Shown here piece after piece: positions 27,099 to 35,794 of a stretch of 64,000 nt of DNA (position 1 is the first letter of the stretch; each line of letters starts with the position of its first letter). The position numbers and the translations under genes are program-made. The notes beneath the pieces were generated by a model that saw only the letters and a list, made by a program, of their open reading frames with translations, had not been told where the DNA came from and did no database searches. This DNA is from Dyadobacter pollutisoli. GTDB lineage: Bacteria > Bacteroidota > Bacteroidia > Cytophagales > Spirosomataceae. The DNA is taken from the NCBI RefSeq assembly GCF_026625565.1, contig NZ_CP112998.1, positions 1,800,501 to 1,864,500 on the forward strand. The letters are read 5' to 3'.

Positions 27099-28037
27099 AT
27101 GGAAAATACAATCAACGGGATACATCACATTACAGCCATTGCAGGTGATGCCAAAAGAAATTACGATTTCTATACCCGCGTATTAGGTTTAAGAATGGTG
27201 AAAAAAACTGTCAATTTTGACGATCCAAATACATATCACTTCTATTACGGTGACGGCAACGGAACTCCCGGAACCATCCTTACTTTTTTTCCATGGGGTA
27301 GTCAGATACCAGCAGGTAGACGCGGAACAAGGCAGGCAACTGAAATTGGATACTCGGTACCGGAAGGCAGCCTTGATTTCTGGTTGAAAAGATTGGACGA
27401 TAACCACGTTACCTATAACAAAGTGTCGGAGAAATTCGGTGAACAGTACCTTACTTTCCTTGATCCTGATGGTTTGAAATTTGAACTTACTGTTCCGAAA
27501 ACAGCCGATAACCGTACGCCCTGGGAAACCAGCGAAGTTACCGCTGAGCACGCAACCCGCGGTTTTCATAACATTACGATCACAAGCAACAAAATTGAAG
27601 AAACAGCGAAAATTCTGACCGATATTTTTGGTTACCGTTTGGTGGAACAACAGGTTAACAGGTTCCGTTTCGTTACCGATGCCGTTGAGACCGCAGCGAT
27701 CGTGGACCTTGTGGAAGCGCCTGGCGAGAGAGCAGGTCATGTGGCCGGCGGCTCCGTTCACCACGTAGCATTCAGGGTAGCCAATGATGATATTCTAATG
27801 GAGTTCCGTAAAAAAGTACTGGATGCCGGTTTACAGATCACCGATAAAATCGATAGAAATTACTTCTATTCCCTTTATTTCCGTGAACCAGGCGGCGTTT
27901 TGTTTGAGATTGCCAGCGACAATCCTGGGTTTGCCACTGACGAAACAGTGGAGCAATTGGGTTCAGGCTTAATGTTGCCTGCCCAATACGAGCCAGGTCG
28001 GGAACAAATCGTAAAAGTGCTTCCTAAACTGGTTTAA
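27099..28037 (+). CDS. Ring-cleaving dioxygenase, VOC superfamily (MhqO/MhqA-like)
   Basis: A 312-residue protein of two glyoxalase/VOC modules (about 5-135 and 150-285). Metal ligands fit: H in GIHHITAIAGD at the start of module 1, E in LKFELTVP at its end, H in RGFHNITI and SVHHVAFRV, and E in GVLFEIASDNPG of module 2. Relatives (MhqO/MhqA of Bacillus) belong to the defence against methylhydroquinone and other quinone electrophiles and open aromatic rings. It is followed by a hydrolase of the MhqD type and a pirin, the same company as in the mhq-type loci. Cytoplasmic, no signal peptide. Confidence 0.88.
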   Translation: MENTINGIHHITAIAGDAKRNYDFYTRVLGLRMVKKTVNFDDPNTYHFYYGDGNGTPGTILTFFPWGSQIPAGRRGTRQATEIGYSVPEGSLDFWLKRLDDNHVTYNKVSEKFGEQYLTFLDPDGLKFELTVPKTADNRTPWETSEVTAEHATRGFHNITITSNKIEETAKILTDIFGYRLVEQQVNRFRFVTDAVETAAIVDLVEAPGERAGHVAGGSVHHVAFRVANDDILMEFRKKVLDAGLQITDKIDRNYFYSLYFREPGGVLFEIASDNPGFATDETVEQLGSGLMLPAQYEPGREQIVKVLPKLV

Positions 28038-28127
28038 CATCCATGTTTAAGAATTCATAACTGCCGTGTTGCCGGAGCATTGAGCGTATCATCGCACCGG
28101 CAACCCGGTTAAAATTCATTCAATATT

Positions 28128-28757
28128 ATGTATACCCACGACAAACAAATCATAAAAAGCGGAACGCAGGCAGGCGAGGCGACGAAAGCCATCGTGATGC
28201 TTCATGGCCGAGGAGGTACGGCAGAAGATATTATTTCTTTGAAAAAAGTTTTGAACCTTGAAGGAATAGCCATCTATGCACCGAAGGCAACCAATCACAG
28301 CTGGTACCCTTATAGTTTTATGGCACCAGTTGCCCAGAACCAACCGGCGCTTGACTCAGCGTTGGATGTCGTTAACGAAGTTGTTAAGGAGATTGAAGCC
28401 AGCGGAATTGCCGCTGAGAATATCTATTTTGCAGGGTTTTCACAGGGTGCCTGTCTCACTTTGGAATACACTACCCGCAATGCCAAAAGATATGGAGGTG
28501 TTATTGCGTTAACTGGCGGCCTGGTGGGCCAGGTGCTGACGGAGGAAAACTACAGAGGAGATTTTGCAGGAACACCTGTTTTTATATCTACCGGCGATCC
28601 CGACCCACACGTTCCTGTATCCCGCGTGAAGGAAAGCATTGCGATATTGGAGCGAATGAATGCAGCTGTAACCTATGCGATTTATCCCGGGCGGCAGCAC
28701 ACCATTTCGGGAGAGGAAATAAAACTGGTCAATAAAACTATCTTGCAGGCACAATGA
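28128..28757 (+). CDS. Alpha/beta hydrolase, phospholipase/carboxylesterase (MhqD-like)
   Basis: A 209-residue serine hydrolase with a complete triad: S105 in FAGFSQGACL, D157 or D159 in STGDPDPHVP, H191 in GRQHTISG. The oxyanion region reads VMLHGRGGTAED. The length and motifs fit the carboxylesterase/MhqD branch. It lies 90 bp after the ring-cleaving dioxygenase and overlaps the pirin gene by 4 bp (ATGA), so translation is coupled. The likely role is clearing products of quinone or aromatic ring opening (inference from context). An 8-bp inverted repeat in the gap before it (28068-28104) lacks a T-run. Confidence 0.86.
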   Translation: MYTHDKQIIKSGTQAGEATKAIVMLHGRGGTAEDIISLKKVLNLEGIAIYAPKATNHSWYPYSFMAPVAQNQPALDSALDVVNEVVKEIEASGIAAENIYFAGFSQGACLTLEYTTRNAKRYGGVIALTGGLVGQVLTEENYRGDFAGTPVFISTGDPDPHVPVSRVKESIAILERMNAAVTYAIYPGRQHTISGEEIKLVNKTILQAQ

Positions 28758-29470
28758 AAAATTCAGTCTTCCATCCCGCGGCCTCCCGCTTCTTCGCTGA
28801 CCACGGTTGGCTGCAAAGTGCGCAAACTTTCAGTTTTCATGGGAACTATGACCCCCAAAGAATTCAGTTTGGCGCGTTGAGAGTGCTGAACGATGACACG
28901 GTGAATGGAGGGCAGGGTTTTGGTCGGCACCCGCATGATAATATGGAAATTATCTCCATTCCATTGCAGGGCACATTGGAGCATCAGGATAGTATTGGAA
29001 ATGTTGCGGTGATCAATCCGGGTGAGATCCAGGCGATGAGCGCGGGAACAGGGGTTTATCATACAGAATTTAATAAAAACAAAAATGAACCGGTCACATT
29101 TTTACAGATTTGGCTTTATCCCAACGAGTTAAATGTGCAACCCCGCTACGATCAGATAGATTACAGCAAAGGCGACAAGCGTAACAAATTCCTGCAGATA
29201 TTGTCACCCAACACAGATGACGAAGGCGTAGCAATCCATCAGAATGCGTGGTTTCATTTGGCTGAGATCGATGCTGGCGTCGAGACGGAATATTCTTTGA
29301 AAGACAAAGACAATGGAATTTATACGTTTCTTATTAGTGGTAAGCTTGAAGTTAATGGTCAGCTTCTGGAAGCACGGGATGGATATGGAATCTGGCCAGA
29401 CACTGGGGCCAGCTTCAAGGCGGTTGAGGATTCGTTTGTGCTGGTAATGGAAGTTCCGGAACGGAAGTAG
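28754..29470 (+). CDS. Pirin family protein (YhhW/quercetinase-like bicupin)
   Basis: A 238-residue bicupin. The N-terminal cupin has the pirin metal set: H59 and H61 in FGRHPHDNMEI, H103 and E105 in GVYHTEFN, binding iron or another divalent metal. The N-terminus (FHPAASRFFADHGWLQSAQTFSFHGNYD, residues about 6-33) and the PRYDQ region near 130 are as in YhhW, which cleaves quercetin in vitro. It overlaps the hydrolase gene by 4 bp and is probably the last gene of the aromatic-stress unit. Between it and the next gene is an imperfect inverted repeat. Confidence 0.88.
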   Translation: MKNSVFHPAASRFFADHGWLQSAQTFSFHGNYDPQRIQFGALRVLNDDTVNGGQGFGRHPHDNMEIISIPLQGTLEHQDSIGNVAVINPGEIQAMSAGTGVYHTEFNKNKNEPVTFLQIWLYPNELNVQPRYDQIDYSKGDKRNKFLQILSPNTDDEGVAIHQNAWFHLAEIDAGVETEYSLKDKDNGIYTFLISGKLEVNGQLLEARDGYGIWPDTGASFKAVEDSFVLVMEVPERK

Positions 29471-29490
29471 GGAAGCAGCACTCGGCCGTC

Positions 29491-29563
29491 GGCTATCAGC
29501 TGCCGGCTTTTTATATTTTAAATTACACAAAACCCTGCGGCCGAAAGCCGACCGCTGATAGCC
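29491..29563. repeat. Imperfect inverted repeat after the pirin gene
   Basis: Positions 29491-29510 pair with 29544-29563 at 18 of 20 positions (core GGCTATCAGC / GCTGATAGCC) around a 33-bp A/T-rich centre. It fills the gap between the pirin gene and the pseudo-receiver gene. Confidence 0.65.
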
Positions 29564-29572
29564 AAAAAAATT

Positions 29573-29875
29573 ATGGACAAAACCAACATTCTGGTACTGG
29601 CTGATCATCCCGAAATTCTGGAAACGATCATTAGGTTGATCAATAAAAATGAATCCTGGAATGGTGTGGGCGTAAATTCTTATGAAAATGCGGTCGCTGC
29701 ATTTGAGATAGCTAAATTTGATTTAGTACTTTTAGGGGTTGGGGTTGACGATGAGGCCGAGCAGCAAGTTGTAGCCTTTTGCAAATCCGTGGATTCACGC
29801 ATCGTTTGCATGCGTCATTATGGTGGCGGTAGCGGATTGTTGCATTCCGAAATTTGTCACGCCCTGGGCCTTTGA
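29573..29875 (+). CDS. Receiver-like protein lacking the phospho-accepting Asp
   Basis: A 100-residue protein with the outline of a short CheY-type receiver: NILVLADHPEILETIIRLI for strand 1 and helix 1, then FDLVLLGVGVDDE for strand 3, then VAFCKSVDSRIVCMRHYGG. The usual DD acidic pair is reduced to one Asp and the phosphorylation site after strand 3 (normally D in LLD) is Gly, so it is probably not phosphorylated. It ends 21 bp before the Crp/Fnr gene. I do not know a named family; a protein-interaction role is inference. Confidence 0.6.
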   Translation: MDKTNILVLADHPEILETIIRLINKNESWNGVGVNSYENAVAAFEIAKFDLVLLGVGVDDEAEQQVVAFCKSVDSRIVCMRHYGGGSGLLHSEICHALGL

Positions 29876-29896
29876 GTACCAAATATCAAATGTTTT

Positions 29897-30475
29897 ATGT
29901 TCGAAAAGATCAATGATTACGCGTTGCGATGCATGAAATTTGAGGAGCAAGACCTCGAATATTTTGATTCGTTACTTCAATATAGAACATTTGGCAAAAA
30001 GACTTTTCTGTTACTGGAAGGTGAAGTATGCCAGTTCGAAGCATTTATTCTCAAAGGTTGCATTCGTACCTATTACATTGACAGCACCGGTGCAGAGGTT
30101 ACATTACAATTTGCGATCGAGGATTGGTGGGTTAGCGATATTACCAGCTTTCAAAACCAGACGCCGAGCCATATGTACATCGAAACGCTGGAAGACTGCG
30201 AGCTGCTTTTATTATCACCCGAAAACAAGGAAAAACTGCTCGCCCGTGTTCCTGGTTTTGAAAGAATGTTCCGGCTAATGGTGCAAAGAAACCTCGCTCA
30301 GACGCAGGAAAGGCTGTTTCGTACCATTTCAAGTACTGCTGTGGAGAAGTATCTGGACTTTCTTAACCGTTACCCGGCAATTCCACAACGTGTTGCCCAA
30401 CACTACATTGCATCCTACCTGGGTTTTTCTCCCGAATTTCTTAGTAAAGTAAGAAAGAAGCTGAGCGAAAAGTAA
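29897..30475 (+). CDS. Crp/Fnr family transcriptional regulator
   Basis: A 192-residue regulator with a cyclic-nucleotide-type beta-roll (about 15-120; FLLLEGEVCQFEAFILKGCIRTYY) and a short C-terminal helix-turn-helix (about 145-190; VAQHYIASYLGFSPEFLSKVRKK). The cAMP-contact residues of true Crp (RxS near an E) are not evident, and no FNR-type cysteine cluster is present, so the effector is unknown. This short type is abundant in Bacteroidota. It lies downstream of the aromatic-stress genes and may control them, but no TGTGA-like palindrome was found. Confidence 0.87.
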   Translation: MFEKINDYALRCMKFEEQDLEYFDSLLQYRTFGKKTFLLLEGEVCQFEAFILKGCIRTYYIDSTGAEVTLQFAIEDWWVSDITSFQNQTPSHMYIETLEDCELLLLSPENKEKLLARVPGFERMFRLMVQRNLAQTQERLFRTISSTAVEKYLDFLNRYPAIPQRVAQHYIASYLGFSPEFLSKVRKKLSEK

Positions 30476-30619
30476 AAGTTGACGGGCCTCCGGAAACCTC
30501 CGTCCGTCATATACGGCGCAAAAAGCTCCACAAATCACCATGACCTAACGCTGATAATGCCTGTTTGTGGTATTGGAACAATAATTTGAGATTAGCTGCA
30601 TCACTAATCAACAATTGTC

Positions 30620-31084
30620 ATGTCACAAAATTCAGAAATTATAGAGGTACTGAATGATTTGATCCTGATCAACAACGATCGCGTAGTAGGATATGAAAAG
30701 GCCTATGATGAAACCGATACGGCGGACACAGATCTACGGTCGCTTTACAATAATCTGGCAAACCATAGCAGACAACACGTATCCGAATTGACCAATGAAG
30801 TAAATGCATTGGGAGGAGAGCCTGCAACCGGCACAATGGTTTCGGGTAAACTGTACAGAGTGTGGATGGACGTGAAGGCTGCATTTAGCAGTGATGGCAG
30901 AAAGACGTCACTGGAAAACTCGGAATTTGGAGAAGATGCTGCGCAAAAGGCATACGAATCAGCATTAAAATCTGAGAATTTAACACCGGATCTTAGGTCG
31001 CTGATCACACAGCAAAAAGCAACATTGAAAACTGGGCACGATACGATCAAAAGGCTTCGTGATTCCGAAAAAGTATTACACTAG
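30620..31084 (+). CDS. DUF2383 / PA2169 family four-helix-bundle protein
   Basis: A 154-residue protein of the ferritin-like DUF2383 type: EVLNDLILINNDRVVGYEKA for helix 1, LYNNLANHSRQHVSELTNEVNALGG for helix 2, a middle with YRVWMDVKAAF, and a C-terminal pair of helices with SLENSEFGEDAAQKAYESAL. The family is stress-linked in many bacteria and has no proven reaction. It stands alone, 144 bp after the Crp/Fnr gene, and ends at a strong terminator. Confidence 0.85.
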   Translation: MSQNSEIIEVLNDLILINNDRVVGYEKAYDETDTADTDLRSLYNNLANHSRQHVSELTNEVNALGGEPATGTMVSGKLYRVWMDVKAAFSSDGRKTSLENSEFGEDAAQKAYESALKSENLTPDLRSLITQQKATLKTGHDTIKRLRDSEKVLH

Positions 31085-31106
31085 GATTCATCAATAAACT
31101 AAATAC

Positions 31107-31135
31107 AAAAAGGGCCGGATTACCCGGCCTTTTTT
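31107..31135. terminator. Two-way terminator after the DUF2383 gene
   Basis: Arms 31107-31118 and 31124-31135 (core GGCCGG / CCGGCC with flanking A and T runs), five-base loop. Lies between two convergent genes. Confidence 0.9.
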
Positions 31136-31173
31136 GCTGATGTGCTATTGTGATGATAAAGCCGTTAAAGCGG

Positions 31174-31566
31174 CTAATTTTTATAGGTGGTAATGACGAT
31201 ATCCGCATCAGATAATGCCCTGATCGAATGCGGGATACCAGCATGGAACGTCATCATCTGGCCTGGCGTCGTGTAAAAAATCCTTCCCTCGGTCTCAACC
31301 TTTAACTCACCGGCTAAAACCTGAAATGTGAGGCACTCGGAAATTGAATGATCATTCACCATGGCCCCGGATTTCAAAACAGCAATCACGATCGTAAACT
31401 TCTCTGATTTGTAAACGGTGATCGCATTACGGTCATTTTTTGCCCAGGATTTCTCCGATTTTAACTGCTCCAGATACATGGGTATGTCGGTAAAAACGTA
31501 CGGCGCATTCAGAATCCTGTCACCCTCAGGCCGGTTCTCGGTAGATTGGTTTGATTTGATGTCCAT
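31174..31566 (-). CDS. Cupin domain protein
   Basis: From the preferred ATG (MDIKSNQSTE) 130 residues; a start at 31608 would add 14. One cupin barrel is visible: ITVYKSEKFTIVIAVLKSGAMVNDHSISECLTFQVLAGELKVE and the second motif PGQMMTFHAGIPHSIRAL with a His. The first motif has NDH instead of the usual HxH, so the metal set is reduced. The ligand is unknown; this type often acts as a small-molecule or sensor cupin. It converges on the DUF2383 gene. Confidence 0.75.
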   Translation of the reverse strand: MDIKSNQSTENRPEGDRILNAPYVFTDIPMYLEQLKSEKSWAKNDRNAITVYKSEKFTIVIAVLKSGAMVNDHSISECLTFQVLAGELKVETEGRIFYTTPGQMMTFHAGIPHSIRALSDADIVITTYKN

Positions 31567-31776
31567 CAGGGTATTTTTTTGTGTGAATAAATCGATCCTT
31601 TGCCACAACTTGATGTTAATTTACAAAGTTTGTGCCAATCGTATTCTCCTGTTTTTACCTGTTGAAAACTGCGGGCGAGCCATAAACTAAGTACTTTACC
31701 GTTCGATAAGTGAGATACCACTTAAGTAATAGGTAAACGCTTATTTTGACTTACAACTCTAAACTATTGTAAGTCC

Positions 31777-32148
31777 GTGGAAATTAACAACAGGGAAACT
31801 TTCGCAACCATCATATTGCTTTGTATGGTGGCTTTCTGGATCGTCTCAACATTCCGTAAGAAAATCAGGGACGAAAGAAAAAAGAAAATTTTGAAGGAAG
31901 GCGTAGAAGCTAACGCCACCATCCTGAATATCAAGCCTACCGGCGAGTACCTCAACAACCTTCCGGAGTTTCAGGTAAAAGTGAAGATCAAACCAAAAGC
32001 GGGCGACGATTTTGTTGCGGAAATGACCGAAATATTGTCTTATTCCAAATATGATTCAATGCGCCAGGGAAGCCAGGTCCTTGTCAAATATGATCCCGAG
32101 TACTATAAAAGGGTCATATTTTTACAAATAAGTGAGACATTGGCTTAA
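31777..32148 (+). CDS. Uncharacterised membrane-anchored protein
   Basis: Starts with GTG at 31777; 123 residues. One N-terminal membrane helix (TIILLCMVAFWIVSTF) is followed by a basic stretch (RKKIRDERKKKILKEG) and a small beta domain (ANATILNIKPTGEYLNNLPEFQVKVKIKP ... GSQVLVKYDPEYYKRVIF). This layout resembles DUF3592-type proteins, whose role is unknown; the match is not firm. Its last 4 bases overlap the end of the convergent membrane protein gene. Confidence 0.65.
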   Translation: MEINNRETFATIILLCMVAFWIVSTFRKKIRDERKKKILKEGVEANATILNIKPTGEYLNNLPEFQVKVKIKPKAGDDFVAEMTEILSYSKYDSMRQGSQVLVKYDPEYYKRVIFLQISETLA

Positions 32149-33806
32149 ATTGTAATTTTGTTGAGGCGATAAGAATGCACTAATTTTCCTTCTTTTGATA
32201 GAATCAGATGGATATCGTATTCTCCGCTCTTCATCTTCGGCTTGTAGATCAGGCAACTGAAACCAGGAGATACCGGACGTTTGAAAGTAGTATAAAACTG
32301 TTTAAAAGCCCGCTTATAAGTGTTGTCAACTGTGAACAGATATTTCGGTTGGCTGCTTAAAGAATCAATAGCCACTGCATAAATCGCGTCATACGAGCCA
32401 TCTTCCGGCGCCCAGTCGCTGTTGAAAAGAGAGATAGTGGACGTGTTCTCCAATTTTTGCACCGGTAACGAATCTGCCTTTATTCCCCAATTTGCCTGGC
32501 TAGCAGGAAATTTCTTTGATTCAAGATTTACAAGATTATTCTTGTCTGCAAAAATCAGATACTCGGCCGTTTGCTTGTCGTTGTAGATAAGCGGGTAATA
32601 AATGGTTTTGCTCCATTTGAAATTCAGCTGATTCGCTTCAATGGCCCTCCGGTACTGAACGATATTGCCATAATAAAGATAATATGTGCTAATGCAGAAG
32701 AGCAATGCCGCTGCCGCCAGAGCTGCCCGGGCTATCGGGCCAAACCGTAGTGCTGACCAATACCCGTCGTAAAATCCAAACGCAAGGACTCCAAAAAAGG
32801 CTGCGTATATCTTGTATCGGTCCATTTTGTAACCGTAAAAGTCCGGATCATTTCCTCTCGCGAATACAATCAGAAAAGCAACAAAAAGCAATGTGCTGAT
32901 TCCGGCCACGCAAAACCATTGCAGCTGACTAATGTCGGAAGTCTTTCGCAATATCACCTTTATGAGCACAATTGCGATGGGCAACAGAACTACTACTCCC
33001 AAAATAGCGCTCGGTAGTATAGAGGCCACCAGGTTTGAATCCACCAGCTGACCGGCGAATGAGAGCAGCAAAATGAATTTTGTTCCAATGTTACTGGTAA
33101 TATGCTCTCTGACCGAGCCTGAATGGATCGTTAAAGTAAGTAAATGGATTGCACTAATGGAAATCACAATGAAGGCGGGCAGGATATTTGCCTTACGTTT
33201 GGGAGCGGTAAAATAGATAATAAGCAACCATATCACAATCGCCGACAGCCCGTTGGCGCTGGTAAACAATGCTAGCAATGCAAGCAAGCCACTTGCATAC
33301 AAATTCTTGCGGTTCAGCGCGAGGTAGAAACTCCATAGCGAGAAAAAGAGGCACGGTGCGTGTTGCAAGCTGCATGTGGCCCAGGAAATAGTGTCTTCAT
33401 AATGCTGCACTTGAAAAAGCAGGCAGCCTATCGCAAAGAAGGTCAGTAGGGAAAGCTGTTTTTTAGAAATATACCGGTAAAACAGAAACAGTACCCCCGG
33501 TAGGCTCAGGTTGCCTAACACGATAAGCCACTTAATGTTGAGCTTGCCAGTAATGGTGTATTGGAGAAGCGTTAGCAGTTTGGCAAAGATAACCCGGTGT
33601 TCAAAGTTCTGCTCAAACAAAAGACCCAGCTTTTGCCGGGAGCCATCGGCCTGAACGTATTGAAAAACGAACCGGACAATATTTTCGAAGTCGTCGTAGA
33701 AAGGGAAGTCGTAAGAGAAATGGTAAACTGCAAGCCAGAATGTAGCAATGATGGCAAATAATGTGATCCAGAGAATGCTTGCAAACAATTTACGGGAGGT
33801 CGCCAT
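32145..33806 (-). CDS. Polytopic membrane protein, possibly a GT-C type glycosyltransferase
   Basis: A 553-residue protein with about ten to twelve hydrophobic helices in residues 12-380 and a soluble C-terminal part of about 165 residues. After the first helix is a loop HFSYDFPFYDDFENI with adjacent acidic residues, a place where GT-C enzymes carry catalytic Asp. That and the general layout suggest a glycosyl- or mannosyltransferase-like protein acting at the outer face of the membrane, but no family motif proves it. A box reading TATATTTG on the minus strand (33875-33882) lies 68 bp upstream. Confidence 0.65.
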   Translation of the reverse strand: MATSRKLFASILWITLFAIIATFWLAVYHFSYDFPFYDDFENIVRFVFQYVQADGSRQKLGLLFEQNFEHRVIFAKLLTLLQYTITGKLNIKWLIVLGNLSLPGVLFLFYRYISKKQLSLLTFFAIGCLLFQVQHYEDTISWATCSLQHAPCLFFSLWSFYLALNRKNLYASGLLALLALFTSANGLSAIVIWLLIIYFTAPKRKANILPAFIVISISAIHLLTLTIHSGSVREHITSNIGTKFILLLSFAGQLVDSNLVASILPSAILGVVVLLPIAIVLIKVILRKTSDISQLQWFCVAGISTLLFVAFLIVFARGNDPDFYGYKMDRYKIYAAFFGVLAFGFYDGYWSALRFGPIARAALAAAALLFCISTYYLYYGNIVQYRRAIEANQLNFKWSKTIYYPLIYNDKQTAEYLIFADKNNLVNLESKKFPASQANWGIKADSLPVQKLENTSTISLFNSDWAPEDGSYDAIYAVAIDSLSSQPKYLFTVDNTYKRAFKQFYTTFKRPVSPGFSCLIYKPKMKSGEYDIHLILSKEGKLVHSYRLNKITI

Positions 33807-33874
33807 TCAAAATTGTAATCGTAACGCTGATTAAGACAGGTCATTACTTGTAGAGGGTAATTAGTGTCTGCTTT

Positions 33875-33882
33875 CAAATATA
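33875..33882 (-). promoter_or_regulatory. Candidate -7 box for the polytopic membrane protein
   Basis: CAAATATA on the plus strand reads TATATTTG on the minus strand, a TAnnTTTG match. The rest of the gap up to 34169 is A/T-rich and shows no gene. Confidence 0.3.
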
Positions 33883-34169
33883 GAAAGTTAATTTGTTATT
33901 TAACCGACTTTGAGAATATCGTGGTCAATTACGTGCGTTTTGAAATACCTTGTAATGGGCAGATTCTGGTTGAATGGAAAGTGTGAAAAAGTGTGTGTAT
34001 AGTTTAAATTATAGTGTGTGCTGACCTGTTTTTATTAAGCCGTCACAAACAAACAATGAAAATAAATGCTTACCAAAGTTGTTGAGTAAGAGGTGGAATT
34101 CGGTTAGCAACCGGTTTTTATTAAAAAATCTTATAAATTGTTTAGGGGTTTACGGGAGTTGGTTGACTA

Positions 34170-34177
34170 TACATTTG
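34170..34177 (+). promoter_or_regulatory. Candidate -7 box for the ECF sigma gene
   Basis: TACATTTG matches TAnnTTTG, 22 bp before the start codon. TTTA at 34149-34152 could be a poor -33 element. Confidence 0.45.
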
Positions 34178-34199
34178 TAACCCGATACCGGAGTATCCA

Positions 34200-34754
34200 A
34201 TGAATAGATTATTAACAGACGAGCAACTGGTTATTCAGCTTCAGGAAAGCAACAAGCGTGCTTTCGAGGAGATTTATGATCGGTACTGGTATAAGCTCTT
34301 CTGTATATCTTACCATCAGGTTGGTTCCAGGGAAGAATCGGAGGAGCTTGTACATGATATTTTTGAAAGCCTCTGGAACAAACGCCAGGAGACTGCTATA
34401 AGGAACCTGAGTACGTATCTGGTGATCGCCATGAAATACCGCATCACCAACTTCATCAAATCCCAGATTACCTGGCGAAAATATCAGGAGTACCTGATCC
34501 TGAACAAAATACATGAAACTTACTCAACGGATGAAATCGTACAATTCTCGGACTTGTCCAAAGCTGTGGACGAAGTAATGGATAAGCTGCCGGAGAAGAC
34601 GAGCAGGATCTTTCACCTGAGCCGTTTTGAAAATCAGTCTGTCAAAGACATTGCAGACCAGCTTCATATTTCGGAAAAAGCGGTCGAATACCACATTACC
34701 AAGTCGCTCAAGGCGCTCAAAGAGAGCCTTTGGATGTATCACTCCAACAACTAG
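34200..34754 (+). CDS. ECF-type RNA polymerase sigma factor (SusC/FecR-linked)
   Basis: A 184-residue sigma-70 family factor with only regions 2 and 4. Region 2 (about 20-85) includes AFEEIYDRYWYKLF and ESEELVHDIFESLWNKR; region 4 (about 125-178) includes LPEKTSRIFHLSRFE and the helix-turn-helix IADQLHISEKAVEYHITKSL. This is the Bacteroidota group that works with FecR anti-sigma factors. The fecR gene follows after 9 bp, then an STN-containing susC, so the sigma factor should switch on this glycan locus when the receptor is engaged. Confidence 0.95.
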   Translation: MNRLLTDEQLVIQLQESNKRAFEEIYDRYWYKLFCISYHQVGSREESEELVHDIFESLWNKRQETAIRNLSTYLVIAMKYRITNFIKSQITWRKYQEYLILNKIHETYSTDEIVQFSDLSKAVDEVMDKLPEKTSRIFHLSRFENQSVKDIADQLHISEKAVEYHITKSLKALKESLWMYHSNN

Positions 34755-34763
34755 CATTAGCCA

Positions 34764-35765
34764 TTGAATATGACGCCTAATTACGATATACTAATTGAAA
34801 AGTACCTGTCCGGAAATGTTACCCCGGATGAGGAAGAGTTGCTGGAAAAGTATCTAAAGGAGAATCCGGCAGAGGATAGCGAAGTTCTGATGGCCGAGAA
34901 AACGATGATCGGGAAAAGCATCAGGAAGAAGTTATTCAAAAATACGATTCATATGCATTCCGGACGGATCTGGCTCTGGCTTCCCGCGGCAGCGGCTTCC
35001 GTTCTGGTTGTTTTGGGACTTGCGTGGAGTTTTTTGCCAACCGAGAAAGGGTATCTGGCTTCTATTGTTTCGGTGCTGGGTGACAAGGAGGAAGGGTTTG
35101 AAGTAAAAAACACGTCCAGAAAGCCGCAACGACTGACATTGGAGGATGGTAGTGTAGTCATTTTACAGCCCAATAGCCGCATCAGTTATCCGGATCATTT
35201 TGGAGACCGCAAGAGAATGGTGTACCTGCATGGTGAAGCGTTTTTCAATGTCAAACGCGATCCGTCAAAACCGTTCATTGTCTCTACCGAAAACCTGGCC
35301 ACGCAGGTGCTGGGTACCAGTTTTAATGTAAAATCTTATGACGGCTCGGGGTCCATTGAAGTGCAGGTAGCCAGCGGGAGGGTGTCGGTTTATGAAGTTT
35401 CGACAAATAAAACGGCCAGTGGTAATGGTGTTATCCTGACACCGAACCAGAAAATTGTTTTTGACAAAGAATCCAGAAAAATGGAGCTGGGCATCGTTAA
35501 AAATCCGGCAATGGTAAAACCGGTGGAGTCACGTCAACGGTTTGAATTTTCGGAAACACCTGTTTCTGAGGCGCTGACTATTCTGGAAGGTGCCTATGGA
35601 ATTGATATTGTAATCGAAGGCGATGTTCTGAAAAACTGCTTGTTTACAGGAGATCTGAATGATCTGCCTATGTTTGAGCAGCTTGACCTGATTTGCAAGT
35701 CTGTTAATATGGAATACGAACGCAGGGGAACTTCACTGTTTGTTTACGGTGAAGGTTGTCCATAA
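34764..35765 (+). CDS. FecR family anti-sigma factor
   Basis: A 333-residue single-pass protein. Residues 1-60 are the cytoplasmic sigma-binding part, a membrane helix spans about 69-90 (WLWLPAAAASVLVVLG), the FecR domain is about 115-210 (LTLEDGSVVILQPNSRISYP, YLHGEAFFNVKRDP, TQVLGTSFNVKSY), and a DUF4974 domain is about 255-330 (FEFSETPVSEALTILEGAYGI). The last domain resembles the STN fold and probably touches the STN of the receptor (family knowledge). It holds the sigma factor encoded 9 bp upstream until signalled. Followed by susC after 131 bp with a hairpin. Confidence 0.95.
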   Translation: MNMTPNYDILIEKYLSGNVTPDEEELLEKYLKENPAEDSEVLMAEKTMIGKSIRKKLFKNTIHMHSGRIWLWLPAAAASVLVVLGLAWSFLPTEKGYLASIVSVLGDKEEGFEVKNTSRKPQRLTLEDGSVVILQPNSRISYPDHFGDRKRMVYLHGEAFFNVKRDPSKPFIVSTENLATQVLGTSFNVKSYDGSGSIEVQVASGRVSVYEVSTNKTASGNGVILTPNQKIVFDKESRKMELGIVKNPAMVKPVESRQRFEFSETPVSEALTILEGAYGIDIVIEGDVLKNCLFTGDLNDLPMFEQLDLICKSVNMEYERRGTSLFVYGEGCP

Positions 35766-35794
35766 TTGATATTTTAAGGCTTTACCAATGCAAA

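Noticed and set aside
28068..28104. Terminator between the dioxygenase and hydrolase genes
   Set aside because: GTTGCCGG/CCGGCAAC pair, but the arms are short, the loop is 21 bp and no T-run follows; the genes are more likely co-transcribed.
30476..30540. Terminator after the Crp/Fnr gene
   Set aside because: TGACGGG...TCCGTCA can pair, but the stem is interrupted and no T-run follows.
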